A stretch of DNA of 64,000 nucleotides from Noviherbaspirillum sp. Root189 (GCF_001428545.1 NZ_LMHZ01000056.1:1-64000), one strand, 5' to 3'. Shown: positions 1 to 8,972, counted from the stretch's first letter. The notes: generated by a model not told the origin, from the letters alone. Numbers and translations: made by a program.

Positions 1-399
1 GATAGCCGTCGTCCCGAGATGGATGTCATGGAAGCGTACGCAGGCGGCGCCGCACCATGGGGCAAGAACATTGATGGCGTTGCGCATCCGACAGCGTATG
101 CACCGACAGTATGGAAGGGCGACCAGGAAGGCCAGCTGGTTGGTTCGCGCCAGTACGACACGGGCATGGACCTGTCGGCCGGCTTCCACAAGTATGCGGT
201 CAAGTGGGAACCGAACAAGCAGACCTACTACTTCGATGGCAAGGAAGTCCTGACGTTGAACGTCAGCATGGGCGATCCGATGTATCTGATGCTGGACCTG
301 TGGTATGGCAGCGCTTCCGGCACACCGGATGATTCGACGCCGCAGGGCAAGACCAACTCCTTCGAAGTCAATTACGTTCGCGCATGGCAGTTCAAATAA
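1..399 (+). CDS. Glycoside hydrolase family 16 protein, C-terminal part (left-truncated)
   Basis: The reading frame is open from base 1 and ends at 397-399, so the N-terminus lies outside the window. The first residues read DSRRPEMDVMEA, which contains the GH16 catalytic signature E-x-D-x-x-E (EMDVME: nucleophile and acid/base glutamates). The following 120 residues look like the second half of the GH16 beta-jelly-roll (FHKYAVKWEPNKQTYYFDGK, then a YVRAW-type end). GH16 enzymes are endo-beta-glycanases or transglycosylases, usually secreted. Next to an EPS locus the likely role is trimming or release of the polymer made by the neighbouring genes; substrate cannot be read from this fragment. 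Family call is firm, role is inferred. Confidence 0.85.
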   Translation, partial: DSRRPEMDVMEAYAGGAAPWGKNIDGVAHPTAYAPTVWKGDQEGQLVGSRQYDTGMDLSAGFHKYAVKWEPNKQTYYFDGKEVLTLNVSMGDPMYLMLDLWYGSASGTPDDSTPQGKTNSFEVNYVRAWQFK

Positions 400-536
400 G
401 ACAGAAGCGTGAAATTTGAGATATCGATAGTGACCGTGAGTGAGGTGAGACACATCCCTCTCACGAACCAAGGCGTGTTAAATATGCTGTGATCTTGAAA
501 ATATTTCCCAAGCATGTAACTGCGTCACTACGCGAC

Positions 537-572
537 AAAGAAAAAGCCGGCTGAATAGCCGGCTTTTTCTTT
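537..572 (+). terminator. Intrinsic terminator after the GH16 gene
   Basis: A perfect 16-bp inverted repeat (537-552 and 557-572) with a 4-nt GAAT loop; the core is GCCGGCT/AGCCGGC and the flanks are A-rich on the left and T-rich on the right, so it could work on both strands. It sits 138 bp after the GH16 stop codon. Confidence 0.8.
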
Positions 573-1046
573 GTTCAACGTTTGTTCCCAAGAATGATTG
601 GGCCACCAATCTCGATCTGAAATATCGCAAATGCGCTGTTCATTCACATGGCGTTGCATTACACGCCGCAAATTCATCAGCAAGGTTGGCCTTACTCAAA
701 GGTGCAGAGGTGTTTCTCGGAATACTGAGTTGCACATGATGTCGAAACGCGGAAGGACATGGGATGGAAAACCAGTGCGTTACAGCTATAAATGCAGTTG
801 GTCCATGTCTTGCTAAGAGTCTGTAACAAGTAAATGTGTGGCCGAAGGCTAAAGCACCATGGGCACTTCAAGACCGCTGACGCATTTTTGTATGACAGAA
901 GAAACATAACTTCCTCAGTAGAGACAAGAAGCAATGCAAGCTTTTCCAGCAACGGCAGATGCGTCCGGTAAGTTTTTTCCCTGCAGTAGGCGGCTGTTTT
1001 AATACCGTCGCCAGTCTTCTTCTTCCATCACACTGTCAGGTGAACC
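573..1046. other. Intergenic region without a supported gene
   Basis: Between the terminator and the acyltransferase gene there is about 470 bp with only short, unconvincing frames on both strands (up to 86 codons, no recognisable protein). The base composition is more AT-rich than the flanking genes. The only functional signal I see is the ribosome-binding sequence CAGGTGA just before the ATG at 1047. Confidence 0.4.
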
Positions 1047-2183
1047 ATGAACGTAGCAACCACCATCGATCACGACATCAGCATCACGTGCTACGACAAT
1101 GAAGTGCCGCCCTTTGTCGAAGCCGAGATGGACCGCCTGTACGGCAATATCTTTTCCTCGCTCCTTGAATTTCGCGTCTATGGCTGGGTGGCCGGCACCA
1201 CCAGCACCTATGTCGTCCGCTGCGGTGGGCAGATCATCACACTGTTAATGTTCAAGCGAGACCATGGTCGTATCCAGGTGCTCAACGAAACCATCCGTCT
1301 CGAAGGAGACGACATCCAGCGTTTTGCCGATTTTGTTTTCCAGCGTTATCCGGATGTGCAGACCATTTCGTTCAAGGCGATCGAGATCGACGGCGATGAC
1401 TTGAGCTTTCCCCATCAGCGCTTCAATCATCTTGAAGACATCACGCTGCGCCTGCCTGCCTCCACCGAACAGTATCTGGCCAGCCTCGGCAAGAATACGC
1501 GGCGCAACATCAAGCGCTATACGGACCGTCTCATGCGTACCTTCCCAAGCTGTCGCTTCGAGATTTATGAAGGCAGTTCCGTGCGCGAAGAGGACGTGCG
1601 AGCGCTGATTCAGTTTAATCATGACCGCATGGCTGACAAGCATATTGTCTCTGTCATCGATGAGGACGAGACCCGGCGCATCATTCGTCTGGTAAAGGGT
1701 TGCGGGCTGATGGGCATCATGACCATCGATGGCCAGGTCGCGGGCGGCGCGCTGAGCTATCGTGCTGGCACGAATTATTTCCTGAATGTCCTGGCGCATG
1801 CTCCGTGCTATGACGATTACTGGGTCGGTTTTTTATGCTGCTATCGGACCATTTGCGAGTGCATCGCGCGTGGAGGGACGGAATTTCATTTTCTGTGGGG
1901 CCGGTATGACTACAAGTTCACGTTGGGTGCGGTACGGCGCGATCTCGACAATGTGACGCTGTACCGGTCATGGATGCATGTGGCACGCCATGCCGACCTG
2001 GCTTTGCAGCAGGCAAGGGACGGCTATGCGCGGCAGGCCAAACTCTGGCTCAAGTATGGCGATACCGCGATGTCGCGACGTGCCCGTCAGCTCATGCAAC
2101 ATCTACGAAAAGCAAAGCATGCTGCCCAGGATCTTTCTCGGGGAAAAAGGCCGGGCTTGATCCAGTCTGCTCCTGAGAACTGA
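1047..2183 (+). CDS. GNAT/FemAB-like acyltransferase (BioF2-like domain)
   Basis: A 378-residue soluble protein. The segment around residues 140-160 (SLGKNTRRNIKRYTDR) and the second half with GQVAGGALSYR followed by FLWGRYDYKF resemble the Acetyltransf_6/FemAB-like GNAT fold often found in exopolysaccharide and lipid-linked sugar loci, where such enzymes acylate sugars or amino sugars. No signal peptide or membrane segment is seen, so it should act in the cytoplasm. The start is supported by AGGTGA a few bases before the ATG. It is the first gene of a plus-strand block with a glycosyltransferase and a deacetylase. Acceptor and acyl donor are unknown; the fold call rests on motif resemblance only. 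Confidence 0.6.
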   Translation: MNVATTIDHDISITCYDNEVPPFVEAEMDRLYGNIFSSLLEFRVYGWVAGTTSTYVVRCGGQIITLLMFKRDHGRIQVLNETIRLEGDDIQRFADFVFQRYPDVQTISFKAIEIDGDDLSFPHQRFNHLEDITLRLPASTEQYLASLGKNTRRNIKRYTDRLMRTFPSCRFEIYEGSSVREEDVRALIQFNHDRMADKHIVSVIDEDETRRIIRLVKGCGLMGIMTIDGQVAGGALSYRAGTNYFLNVLAHAPCYDDYWVGFLCCYRTICECIARGGTEFHFLWGRYDYKFTLGAVRRDLDNVTLYRSWMHVARHADLALQQARDGYARQAKLWLKYGDTAMSRRARQLMQHLRKAKHAAQDLSRGKRPGLIQSAPEN

Positions 2184-2368
2184 TGTTCAACCCGCCGGAA
2201 TTGCACGTTTATTGCTTCAACGCAGATCGCCGGCTACCAAGCGTCTGGTATTACTCAAGGGTGTAACGAAACCGGCCAGCTAATATCGAGCCCAGGCTGC
2301 TGGACTGGTTTTGCCTCTTTCATGATTTAGCTCAGTTGCTGTGTCTCTACAAACATTACCATTTACCC

Positions 2369-3499
2369 ATGACAAGACTTGCCCTTATTACCAACGAGCC
2401 GCCGCCGTATCGCATCCCTGTATTTAACCGCATTGCGCGTATTCCCGGGATCACCTTGCAAGTGATTTTTTGTGCTCGTCGCGAGCCAAACCGGCACTGG
2501 GATTTGCCGGCATTTGAATTCGACCATTGTTTTCTGAATGAGCGGATCACGACAGTCAAAGGTCGTTACATCCACAATAATCCGGATGTAGTCCTTGCGC
2601 TCAAACGTTTCGGACCGGACGTGATAGTTACAGACGGGTTGAATCCGACCCAGCTTTACGCCTTCGGCTATGCCATGGTCAAGGGTATCCCGCATGTACC
2701 GCTGACCGACGGCACCTACGAATCTGAATTGAATTTGAGTAAAGTGCACAAGCTGATTCGTCGAATTGTCTACGGGCGTTCAAAAGCTTATCTGTCGGCG
2801 AGCATGGGCGGACAACGCCTCTTCGAGAGCTATGGTGTCGTCCCCGAACAATGCTTTAAATCGTATCTGTGTATCGATAACGATGCCTACCAGTCCACGC
2901 CGCAACACGAGGGTGACAAGTTCGACCTGATTTTTTGTGGGCGCATGGTACCGGAAAAAGGCCCGATGTTTGCGCTGGAAGTCGCCGAAGAAGTTTCTCG
3001 TCGCCTGGGGCGTAAGGCCAGTATCCTTTTCGTCGGCTCAGGAAGCGAAGAACAACGCGTGAAGTCTGCCGCAGAAGGCAAGAAGAGCCGTGTCGTGGCG
3101 TATTTCCATGGCTTTGCAAAGCAGGGGGAACTGCCTTCGCTGTACCGTTCAGCCCGACTTTTTCTGTTTCCCACACATGCAGATGTCTGGGGTGTGGTTG
3201 CTAATGAAGCTTGCGCCGCTGGATTGCCGGTGATCGTCACACCGTATGCCGGGGCAGCTGGCGAACTTGTCGTCCATGGAGAAAACGGTTTTGTGGCGGA
3301 ACTCGATGTCGGACGATGGGCCGATCACGCAACGTCGCTGCTCAGGGACCAGACAATGTGGGAGAAATTTTCTCGCCGTAGCCTGACGCTGGTGAGAGAA
3401 TATAGTTTCGATAACGCCGCAATGGGTGTCGCCGATGCTTGTCGTTATGCGTTGTCGTCCGGTGCGTCACGTAAGGCGAGCAGGGCGATGAGCTCCTGA
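2369..3499 (+). CDS. Glycosyltransferase family 4 (copy A of a paralogous pair)
   Basis: A 376-residue retaining GT4 enzyme of GT-B fold. The C-terminal domain shows DLIFCGRMVPEKGP, KASILFVGSGSEE and the nucleotide-sugar site around NEACAAGLPVIVTPYAGAAGE (the E-x7-E region). I start it at the ATG at 2369 because its protein begins MTRLALITNEPPPYR, matching the paralogue; an upstream in-frame ATG at 2336 would add 11 residues unlike the family. No clear Shine-Dalgarno is visible for either. It is strikingly similar along its whole length to the minus-strand gene at 9048-10190, sharing REPNRHWDLP and IHNNPDV. It probably adds one sugar to the EPS repeat unit on the cytoplasmic side; sugar and linkage unknown. 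Confidence 0.85.
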   Translation: MTRLALITNEPPPYRIPVFNRIARIPGITLQVIFCARREPNRHWDLPAFEFDHCFLNERITTVKGRYIHNNPDVVLALKRFGPDVIVTDGLNPTQLYAFGYAMVKGIPHVPLTDGTYESELNLSKVHKLIRRIVYGRSKAYLSASMGGQRLFESYGVVPEQCFKSYLCIDNDAYQSTPQHEGDKFDLIFCGRMVPEKGPMFALEVAEEVSRRLGRKASILFVGSGSEEQRVKSAAEGKKSRVVAYFHGFAKQGELPSLYRSARLFLFPTHADVWGVVANEACAAGLPVIVTPYAGAAGELVVHGENGFVAELDVGRWADHATSLLRDQTMWEKFSRRSLTLVREYSFDNAAMGVADACRYALSSGASRKASRAMSS

Positions 3500-3562
3500 T
3501 CCAGAACGGGATAAGGGCATGAAGCAGAACATCTGCGTCGACGATTCAATAGGGATCCGCTT

Positions 3563-4447
3563 ATGGCTGCAGTACTTTCTACGGACCACCGTTCCCGCAC
3601 AAGCAATTCCTCTGCGGTTGATTCCGGTTTTCCCAAGGGAATGCCGCCGGAGGCTGAAGGAGAAAATCGAGTGGAGCCAATGATGGGTCCTTTATTTACG
3701 TGTTCTATCGACGATGGCCATCCGTCCGATATGAAGACTGCCGAACTTTTGCACAAGCATGGCTTGAGTGGTACGTTTTTCGTACCGATCCGAAACTGCG
3801 AGGGCGATGAGGTTTTGCCGGATGCGCAGATCCGGGAGATCGGCAGAAGATTCGAAATCGGCTCGCATACCTATGACCATCGCTATCTGAAAAAAGTCGA
3901 TATCTGGCAGGCCTACCATCAGATAAATGATGGAAAGAAATACCTGGAGGACGTGCTGGGCATGCCGGTAAACGGCTTCTGCTACCCGGGCGGTCGGTAT
4001 CTGGCTCGCGATGTCGAACTTGTGCGTGCCTGCGGTTTTAGTTACGCACGTACGACGATGAACTTGTGCTTCGACGCCGGTCAGCGGCCTTTTGAAATGC
4101 CGACCACCGTACAGTTTTACCCTCATGACCGTGCAGTGTACTTGCGTAATTTCGCCGGATCGGGCAACTGGTTCAGGCGTACGACCGGGTTGCAACTTGC
4201 CATGCAGCATGGTGACTGGATGAAGCGGCTATATGCGATGTTTGACCATGCAGTGCGTAGCAATGGCACCTTCCATCTATGGGGACATTCGAAGCAATTC
4301 GATGAGCTCAACGCGTGGCAACAACTTGATGCCTTCCTTGCGCATGTCGCTCGCGCCGTTTCAAGCCAGAATCGCCTTACCAATGAAGAACTTGCCGTCC
4401 GCTCGCTGTGGGTGCCCGGTACCGCCAGAGCGGTAGGGCCTGCCTGA
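3563..4447 (+). CDS. Polysaccharide deacetylase (NodB homology domain)
   Basis: A 294-residue carbohydrate esterase 4-type protein. The metal-binding signature is visible: SIDDGH with Asp50-Asp51, and SHTYDH with His102 and His106; GTFFVP and YPGGRY are further NodB-fold landmarks. The first 40 residues are polar with no signal peptide, so the enzyme is probably cytoplasmic and may deacetylate an amino sugar on a lipid-linked intermediate rather than the finished polymer. A second possible start is the ATG pair at 3680/3683 with GGAG just upstream, which would drop the polar leader. It follows the GT4 gene by 63 bp and ends at a good terminator. Function class is firm; substrate is inferred. 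Confidence 0.85.
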   Translation: MAAVLSTDHRSRTSNSSAVDSGFPKGMPPEAEGENRVEPMMGPLFTCSIDDGHPSDMKTAELLHKHGLSGTFFVPIRNCEGDEVLPDAQIREIGRRFEIGSHTYDHRYLKKVDIWQAYHQINDGKKYLEDVLGMPVNGFCYPGGRYLARDVELVRACGFSYARTTMNLCFDAGQRPFEMPTTVQFYPHDRAVYLRNFAGSGNWFRRTTGLQLAMQHGDWMKRLYAMFDHAVRSNGTFHLWGHSKQFDELNAWQQLDAFLAHVARAVSSQNRLTNEELAVRSLWVPGTARAVGPA

Positions 4448-4469
4448 AGTTTCACTATCCTCAAAACAT

Positions 4470-4498
4470 CGCGGCCTCAACAGGGCCGCTTTTTTTTG
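4470..4498 (+). terminator. Intrinsic terminator after the deacetylase gene
   Basis: GCGGCC (4471-4476) pairs with GGCCGC (4484-4489) around a 7-nt loop and is followed directly by eight T residues (4490-4497). It closes the plus-strand EPS block 23 bp after the stop codon. Confidence 0.85.
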
Positions 4499-4583
4499 CC
4501 TACAGGTTTCCGGCTTATTCGTAATGGCTCCGGCAAATAAAAATCGCACCCCGTTCAGGAGATCCCAACCTGTAACGTAACGA

Positions 4584-4687
4584 ATGAGATCGATGGATTT
4601 TTTTGACTGGCAAGGCGCAGGAGGAGTCAATAGCGGGCTATTGACGACGAGTGCAACGCGGCCAGACGGGAAAAGACGCGATCTCAT
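4584..4687. repeat. Candidate short inverted-repeat element between convergent EPS genes
   Basis: The ends ATGAGATCG (4584-4592) and CGATCTCAT (4679-4687) are perfect inverted repeats that extend weakly outward. Inside lies a second perfect inverted repeat, GTCAATAGC-GG-GCTATTGAC (4626-4645). The 104-bp unit sits between the terminator of the plus-strand block and the stop of the acyltransferase gene, 26 bp away. This nested symmetry is typical of REP- or MITE-like intergenic elements. No second copy is visible in this window, so repeat status is inferred from the structure only. Confidence 0.45.
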
Positions 4688-4712
4688 GGTGCGTTATGGG
4701 GTGGGATTGGTA

Positions 4713-6725
4713 TTACTTCAGCGGTTCCGCATGTGCCTGCGCCATCTCTGCGTGCGCGTGCTCGCTTGCGGGAACCAAGGGCACAGGACCAGCAAGAGGA
4801 TTGCCTACCTTGGCGAGATATCGGGCGCCCAGCAGCTGCGACGCCTTGGTATTGATGTGATTGGCGTCCTTGTACAAAGCGGTCTTGCCCATGTAAGTGA
4901 CGCATTCCTCCGTGGTGCACATGATTTTTTTCGGATCGATGATCACCGTCTTCGGGTATCTCGCCTTTACTTTGTCGATAATCTCATCGACGCCGGTCTG
5001 GGTTTCCTTCACAAAGCTGAGCGGAATATTGCAATTGCGATCCGCAGGAAGCCAGCCGCGCGTACGATGCAGGATGCACTGTGAGAGGTCTGGTTCAAAG
5101 AATGGATTGTCCTTGAAAATGACAGGGGTTGCGCCCGCGTCGACGACTTTGCCGGTCGCGTACATCATTTCTTTTTCCAGGTCGCGCCAGGGTTCCGATG
5201 CCCAGAAGCCGGCCATGACCACGTACTTGACCTGGTGGGCCAACTCCAGCAGGTCCACATTGCGCTGCTGGCATGTCGATGGCCCTTCTTCCGGATGCTT
5301 ATCCGTGACCTGAAAAGCAGTCGGGAAGCAGGTTCCCTGAACATGGTAGACCGCCTTGAGACCGGCAGCCTTCGCCAGTTCATCCACGAAGGGCTTGAAG
5401 TGGTGTGCGTGCGAATCTCCCATCAGCAAGACATCGGCCTTGCCCCGGGTCGTGTCGCCGAAGGCACAATTACCCAGCAGGTAGTCCATCGTGATCTTGC
5501 GGTAATCCTCGGACCGGATGGAGCAGGAACGTGTCAGGTCACGTTCAAACGAGTAGCTTGCGATCAGCTCACGGATCTCGACTGAGAAACGCTGCGGTGC
5601 GCCTTCAGTGACGTAGGACGCCAGGCCGACCGCCATAAAGGCCATGGCAGGGAGCAGGTATATCTGCACAAAAGCACGCTTGAACTGGATCGATCTGCTT
5701 TTTCGGATCGGTGTCTCCACGAATTTCCATGTCAGCCACGAGAGCAGGAAGGCGAGCGCCACGGCAGCGATGCCTACCCAAAAGGTGATCTCGATGCGGC
5801 GGTAACGGAGAAAGGAAAAGATTGGCCAATGCCATAAGTAAAGCGAATAGGAAATGAGCCCGACGCCGACGAAGGGCTTGCTGCCAAGGACCAGCTTGAT
5901 TGCATTGCTGCCGGTGCAGGCATAGATCACCAAAGCGGTGCCGATGCAGGGGTAGAGTGAATTGACCCCGGGAAAGGACGACCCCTTGTTAATCATGAAC
6001 AGCGAACCCAGCATCAACGCCAACCCGAGACTTGCACACGCGTTGGACGCTGCCGCCGAACGAACCGGCGACTTCTGCGAAATGAAGTACGTCAGTGCGC
6101 CGATGATCAATTCATGGGCGCGTGAGGTCAAGAGAAAGTAGGCCTTGATTTCGCCGGTCTTCATTTCCGACAGCACGGCGAAGCCGATACCGAGAACCAC
6201 CAGCGCAGGAACGACCTGCTTTCGCGCATAGCGGTAAAGAAGAATCAGCAGAACGGGAAAAATAAAATAGAACTGCTCTTCGACTGAAAGGGACCAGGTA
6301 TGCAGCAGCGGAAACTCTTCCGTCCGTTGTCCGAAGTAACCCCAGCTAAGCATGGAGAAGAACACATTGGATAGAAACGCCCACGACGCTGCGAGCGATG
6401 TGGTGTAGAAGATGTAGTCGTTTGGAATCAGCAGATACGATGAGATTACCAGCGTGGTCGCCGCCACAAGAATATATGCCGGGAAGATTCGCTTGATTCG
6501 CCGGGTGTAAAACTCAGTGAAGGTAAAGCTGTCGGCATCCAGCGCTTTGGCAATCAGTCCGGTAATCAGGAACCCTGAAATCACGAAGAAAATATCAACA
6601 CCGACAAAGCCGCCCGGAACAAGTGTTGAGCTCGCATGAAAAGCGATGACCGCAAGTACCGCGATGGCACGCAGGCCATCGATATCAGGACGGTAAACAG
6701 GATGAGCAGATGGATTCATCGTCAT
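4713..6725 (-). CDS. Membrane acyltransferase (OafA-like) fused to a SGNH domain
   Basis: About 670 residues in two parts. The N-terminal half is a multi-helix Acyltransferase_3 domain beginning YRPDIDGLRAIAVLAVIAFH and continuing FVGVDIFFVISGFLIT; the C-terminal 270 residues form a SGNH/GDSL-like domain with LMGDSHAHH (block I) and DANHIN (block V Asp-x-x-His). This architecture is typical of enzymes that O-acetylate surface polysaccharides: the membrane part passes the acyl group across and the extracytoplasmic SGNH part transfers it. I use the ATG at 6723-6725; an in-frame TTG 27 bp upstream and an ATG 6 bp downstream are alternatives. It is the last minus-strand gene of the EPS locus, separated from the glycosyltransferases by 320 bp. 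Confidence 0.88.
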   Translation of the reverse strand: MTMNPSAHPVYRPDIDGLRAIAVLAVIAFHASSTLVPGGFVGVDIFFVISGFLITGLIAKALDADSFTFTEFYTRRIKRIFPAYILVAATTLVISSYLLIPNDYIFYTTSLAASWAFLSNVFFSMLSWGYFGQRTEEFPLLHTWSLSVEEQFYFIFPVLLILLYRYARKQVVPALVVLGIGFAVLSEMKTGEIKAYFLLTSRAHELIIGALTYFISQKSPVRSAAASNACASLGLALMLGSLFMINKGSSFPGVNSLYPCIGTALVIYACTGSNAIKLVLGSKPFVGVGLISYSLYLWHWPIFSFLRYRRIEITFWVGIAAVALAFLLSWLTWKFVETPIRKSRSIQFKRAFVQIYLLPAMAFMAVGLASYVTEGAPQRFSVEIRELIASYSFERDLTRSCSIRSEDYRKITMDYLLGNCAFGDTTRGKADVLLMGDSHAHHFKPFVDELAKAAGLKAVYHVQGTCFPTAFQVTDKHPEEGPSTCQQRNVDLLELAHQVKYVVMAGFWASEPWRDLEKEMMYATGKVVDAGATPVIFKDNPFFEPDLSQCILHRTRGWLPADRNCNIPLSFVKETQTGVDEIIDKVKARYPKTVIIDPKKIMCTTEECVTYMGKTALYKDANHINTKASQLLGARYLAKVGNPLAGPVPLVPASEHAHAEMAQAHAEPLK

Positions 6726-7045
6726 GTCGAAAAACAAAAGTAAGAGGAACAAAGCAGGGGAAACCCCAGTGATGAAGCGACCAGCGCCTCGATTTCAGGC
6801 AGCTACCCGGCTTATGTTGCCTGATTGCTATCATTGCACTGTAGTGCCTTGTCGATTTGATTTGCCATAAAGGACCATGTTGACTTTGTATAAGCGTGGT
6901 AATGGCGAGACACGAAAGAAATAATTTAAGGCAATTGCGGGATATGTGATGCAGGATGGCGATGCAGAGAAGGGCAGGAAGCGCGGAATGGAGATCTTTA
7001 GTAGCAGGCGCTGCTATCTCCAGCACCTGCTACTTCAATGCAGCA
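6726..7045. other. Intergenic region between the acyltransferase and WecG-like genes
   Basis: About 320 bp with no convincing gene. It holds a strong hairpin near the stop of the WecG-like gene (listed separately). The gap suggests that the acyltransferase gene may have its own promoter, but no clear -35/-10 pair could be assigned on the minus strand. Confidence 0.4.
7001..7033 (-). terminator. Hairpin after the WecG-like gene, possible terminator
   Basis: GTAGCAGG plus GCTG on the left arm (7001-7013) pairs with CAGC plus CCTGCTAC on the right arm (7021-7033), with one C/A mismatch and a 7-nt loop. It lies 12 bp beyond the stop codon on the minus strand. There is no T-tract after it, so it may stabilise the 3' end or act as a weak terminator. 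Confidence 0.45.
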
Positions 7046-7813
7046 TCATGTGTCGCCGAGTGGCAGCTTGGCGATGACGAACTGGCGAAGGAAGCCAACC
7101 ACAAACAAGGTGTTAGTCACCATGTAGCGCTTGAACAAACGACGTGGTTCGGATCCAAGGCGATAGAGCCATTCAAGGCCGTTGCGTTGCCACCAGATCG
7201 GCGCCCGCTTGATGACACCAGCATGGTAATCGAATGCGGCACCAACACCGATCATCACCGCGTTGATCCGTCCGCGATGTTCGGCCATCCATTTCTCCTG
7301 CTTTGGACATCCCAATCCGACAAAGACAACATTTGCGCCTGACCCATTGATCATTTCAACGATCTCTTCGTCCTCTTCGAGCGACAGGGAACGGAACGGA
7401 GGCGAATACGTTCCGCCGATGCGCAGGCCGGGAAACAGTTTGTCCAACGCGACACGCAACTTGGCGAGCGTTGCATCGGTACTGCCATAAAAGAACACGG
7501 TCTGGCCCAGCCGTTCCGCCTCCGCCAGATACTTCAACATCAGATCAGGGCCGTTGATACGCTCTTGCGAAGCATAGCCGAACTGCCGTAACGCCCAGGC
7601 AATCGGGGCGCCATCCGGCGTCGCCATGTCAGCATTGTTCACGGCGATCTTGAATTCGACGTCGCTGGTTGTCGTCACCACGGAATGGACATTGCAGATA
7701 CAGACGTAGCGCGACTCGCGTGCCGCTCCCCATCTTGTGATCTGCCCTACGGCTTCGTCCCAGGTCAAAGCGTCGATGAAAGCTTCCAGCACGGCTTGGC
7801 CCTTACGCGGCAT
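7046..7813 (-). CDS. WecG/TagA/CpsF-family glycosyltransferase (GT26)
   Basis: About 255 residues showing the GT26 hallmarks: IDALTWDEAV near the N-terminus, NADMATPDGAPIAW, FFYGST, VFVGLGCPKQEKW, and GVGAAFDYHAG, then a basic C-terminal stretch that resembles the membrane-association region of this family. GT26 enzymes such as WecG and TagA transfer a sugar to an undecaprenyl-diphosphate-linked acceptor on the inner face of the membrane. Start chosen at 7813 (MPRKGQAVLEAF), which leaves an 11-bp overlap with the upstream GT4 gene; an ATG at 7849 would make a 47-bp overlap. It is co-transcribed with the GT4 gene at 7803-8972. Sugar specificity cannot be read. Confidence 0.88.
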   Translation of the reverse strand: MPRKGQAVLEAFIDALTWDEAVGQITRWGAARESRYVCICNVHSVVTTTSDVEFKIAVNNADMATPDGAPIAWALRQFGYASQERINGPDLMLKYLAEAERLGQTVFFYGSTDATLAKLRVALDKLFPGLRIGGTYSPPFRSLSLEEDEEIVEMINGSGANVVFVGLGCPKQEKWMAEHRGRINAVMIGVGAAFDYHAGVIKRAPIWWQRNGLEWLYRLGSEPRRLFKRYMVTNTLFVVGFLRQFVIAKLPLGDT

Positions 7814-8972
7814 GACGTTCTCTTCTAAGTGTGGAAATTGCATCTTCATATATGTCCATCAGCATTTCATAATTGCGATCCGGCGTGTACTTCGCCTCGT
7901 ATTCCGCACGAGCGGATCGGCCCATGCGTGTCATCTGCTCAGGATGTGCCGTCGCCCATGCCATTTTTTGCGCAAGGTCCGCGGCATCGCCCGGATTAAA
8001 TAGAAGTCCTGTGACGCCTTCCTGCACGATATCGACCAATGCTCCAAGCCGGCTCGCGATAACGGGCAAGCCGCATGAAAACGCTTCGACTATGGTGCGC
8101 GGCGAATTCTCATAACAGATACTCGGCAATACCAGGAATTGCGCGGTGCCCATCCTGTGCATGATGTCTTCCAGCGGTCGGAAGCCCAGGTAGCGCGCGC
8201 CGAATGCCTCATGTGCAAGCGCTTCCAGCGGGCCGCTGCCGATAACGTCAACGCCAATTGAAGGCGCGTGGCGAACCGCGTCAGCAAGTACATCCAATCC
8301 TTTTTCCGATGACAGTCGGCCGACATACATACCGCCGCTGCGTGCGTTCCAGGAAGGTTCCGCGGCCGAGGGCACGAAATTCGGCTTGATCCGGAAGCGA
8401 TCGGCAGGAAGGCCGCCTTCAATGTATTTGGCGCGGGCAAACTCGTTCAAGGCAATGTAACGCGTTACCCGATCGCGATACGTCCCGATGGCGCGGTGCG
8501 TTGTCAGCATGCCGGTGAGCACTGCCGACTGCATCGCGGATTCGCGGTAGCACTTACGTGTGACCGAGCGCCACGGCACCTTTCCGATGCAATCCTCGCA
8601 AATCTTCCCTTCGCGCAGAAAAATCGCTTGCGGGCATAACAGCCGGAAGTTGTGCAAGGTCTGAACCACTGGCACCCGCCGTTTCCCCGCTGCCCAGTAC
8701 AGGGAAGGAGAGATCAATGGAAAGGTATTGTGGACATGGATGACATCTGGCACAAAGCGATCGCAAAGCGCATCGATATCGCTCGCGGAGCGCCGCGACC
8801 AGATCGTGGAGACGGCAGCCACGGCGCGCGGCATGTGGTTCAGTGCATCATTGTGCTGTTGATAGACTTCGACCGCGTGGCCGCGGGATCGCAGCAAGGC
8901 GACTTCGGCATCGACAACGGCATCCTCGCCGCCACGATGCTGATAAGCATTGTGTGCAACCAGGATCTTCAT
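7803..8972 (-). CDS. Glycosyltransferase family 4
   Basis: A 389-residue GT-B fold enzyme. It starts MKILVAHNAYQHRGGED, a glycine-rich loop typical of GT4 acceptor domains, and has TLHNFRLLCP in the N-domain, a VGRLSSEKGLDVL donor-domain start and the E-x7-E region ENSPRTIVEAFSCGLPVIAS. It contains a Cys-rich motif (CEDCIGKVPW) seen in several EPS GT4 enzymes. No membrane segment. It overlaps the WecG-like gene by 11 bp and follows the next GT4 gene by about 75 bp, so the three are probably co-transcribed. It adds a sugar to the growing lipid-linked unit; donor unknown. Confidence 0.9.
   Translation of the reverse strand: MKILVAHNAYQHRGGEDAVVDAEVALLRSRGHAVEVYQQHNDALNHMPRAVAAVSTIWSRRSASDIDALCDRFVPDVIHVHNTFPLISPSLYWAAGKRRVPVVQTLHNFRLLCPQAIFLREGKICEDCIGKVPWRSVTRKCYRESAMQSAVLTGMLTTHRAIGTYRDRVTRYIALNEFARAKYIEGGLPADRFRIKPNFVPSAAEPSWNARSGGMYVGRLSSEKGLDVLADAVRHAPSIGVDVIGSGPLEALAHEAFGARYLGFRPLEDIMHRMGTAQFLVLPSICYENSPRTIVEAFSCGLPVIASRLGALVDIVQEGVTGLLFNPGDAADLAQKMAWATAHPEQMTRMGRSARAEYEAKYTPDRNYEMLMDIYEDAISTLRRERHAA

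Noticed and set aside
598-952. Small frames on both strands after the GH16 gene
   Set aside because: Frames of 72-86 codons with Arg/Cys-rich, protein-unlike sequence and no ribosome-binding site.
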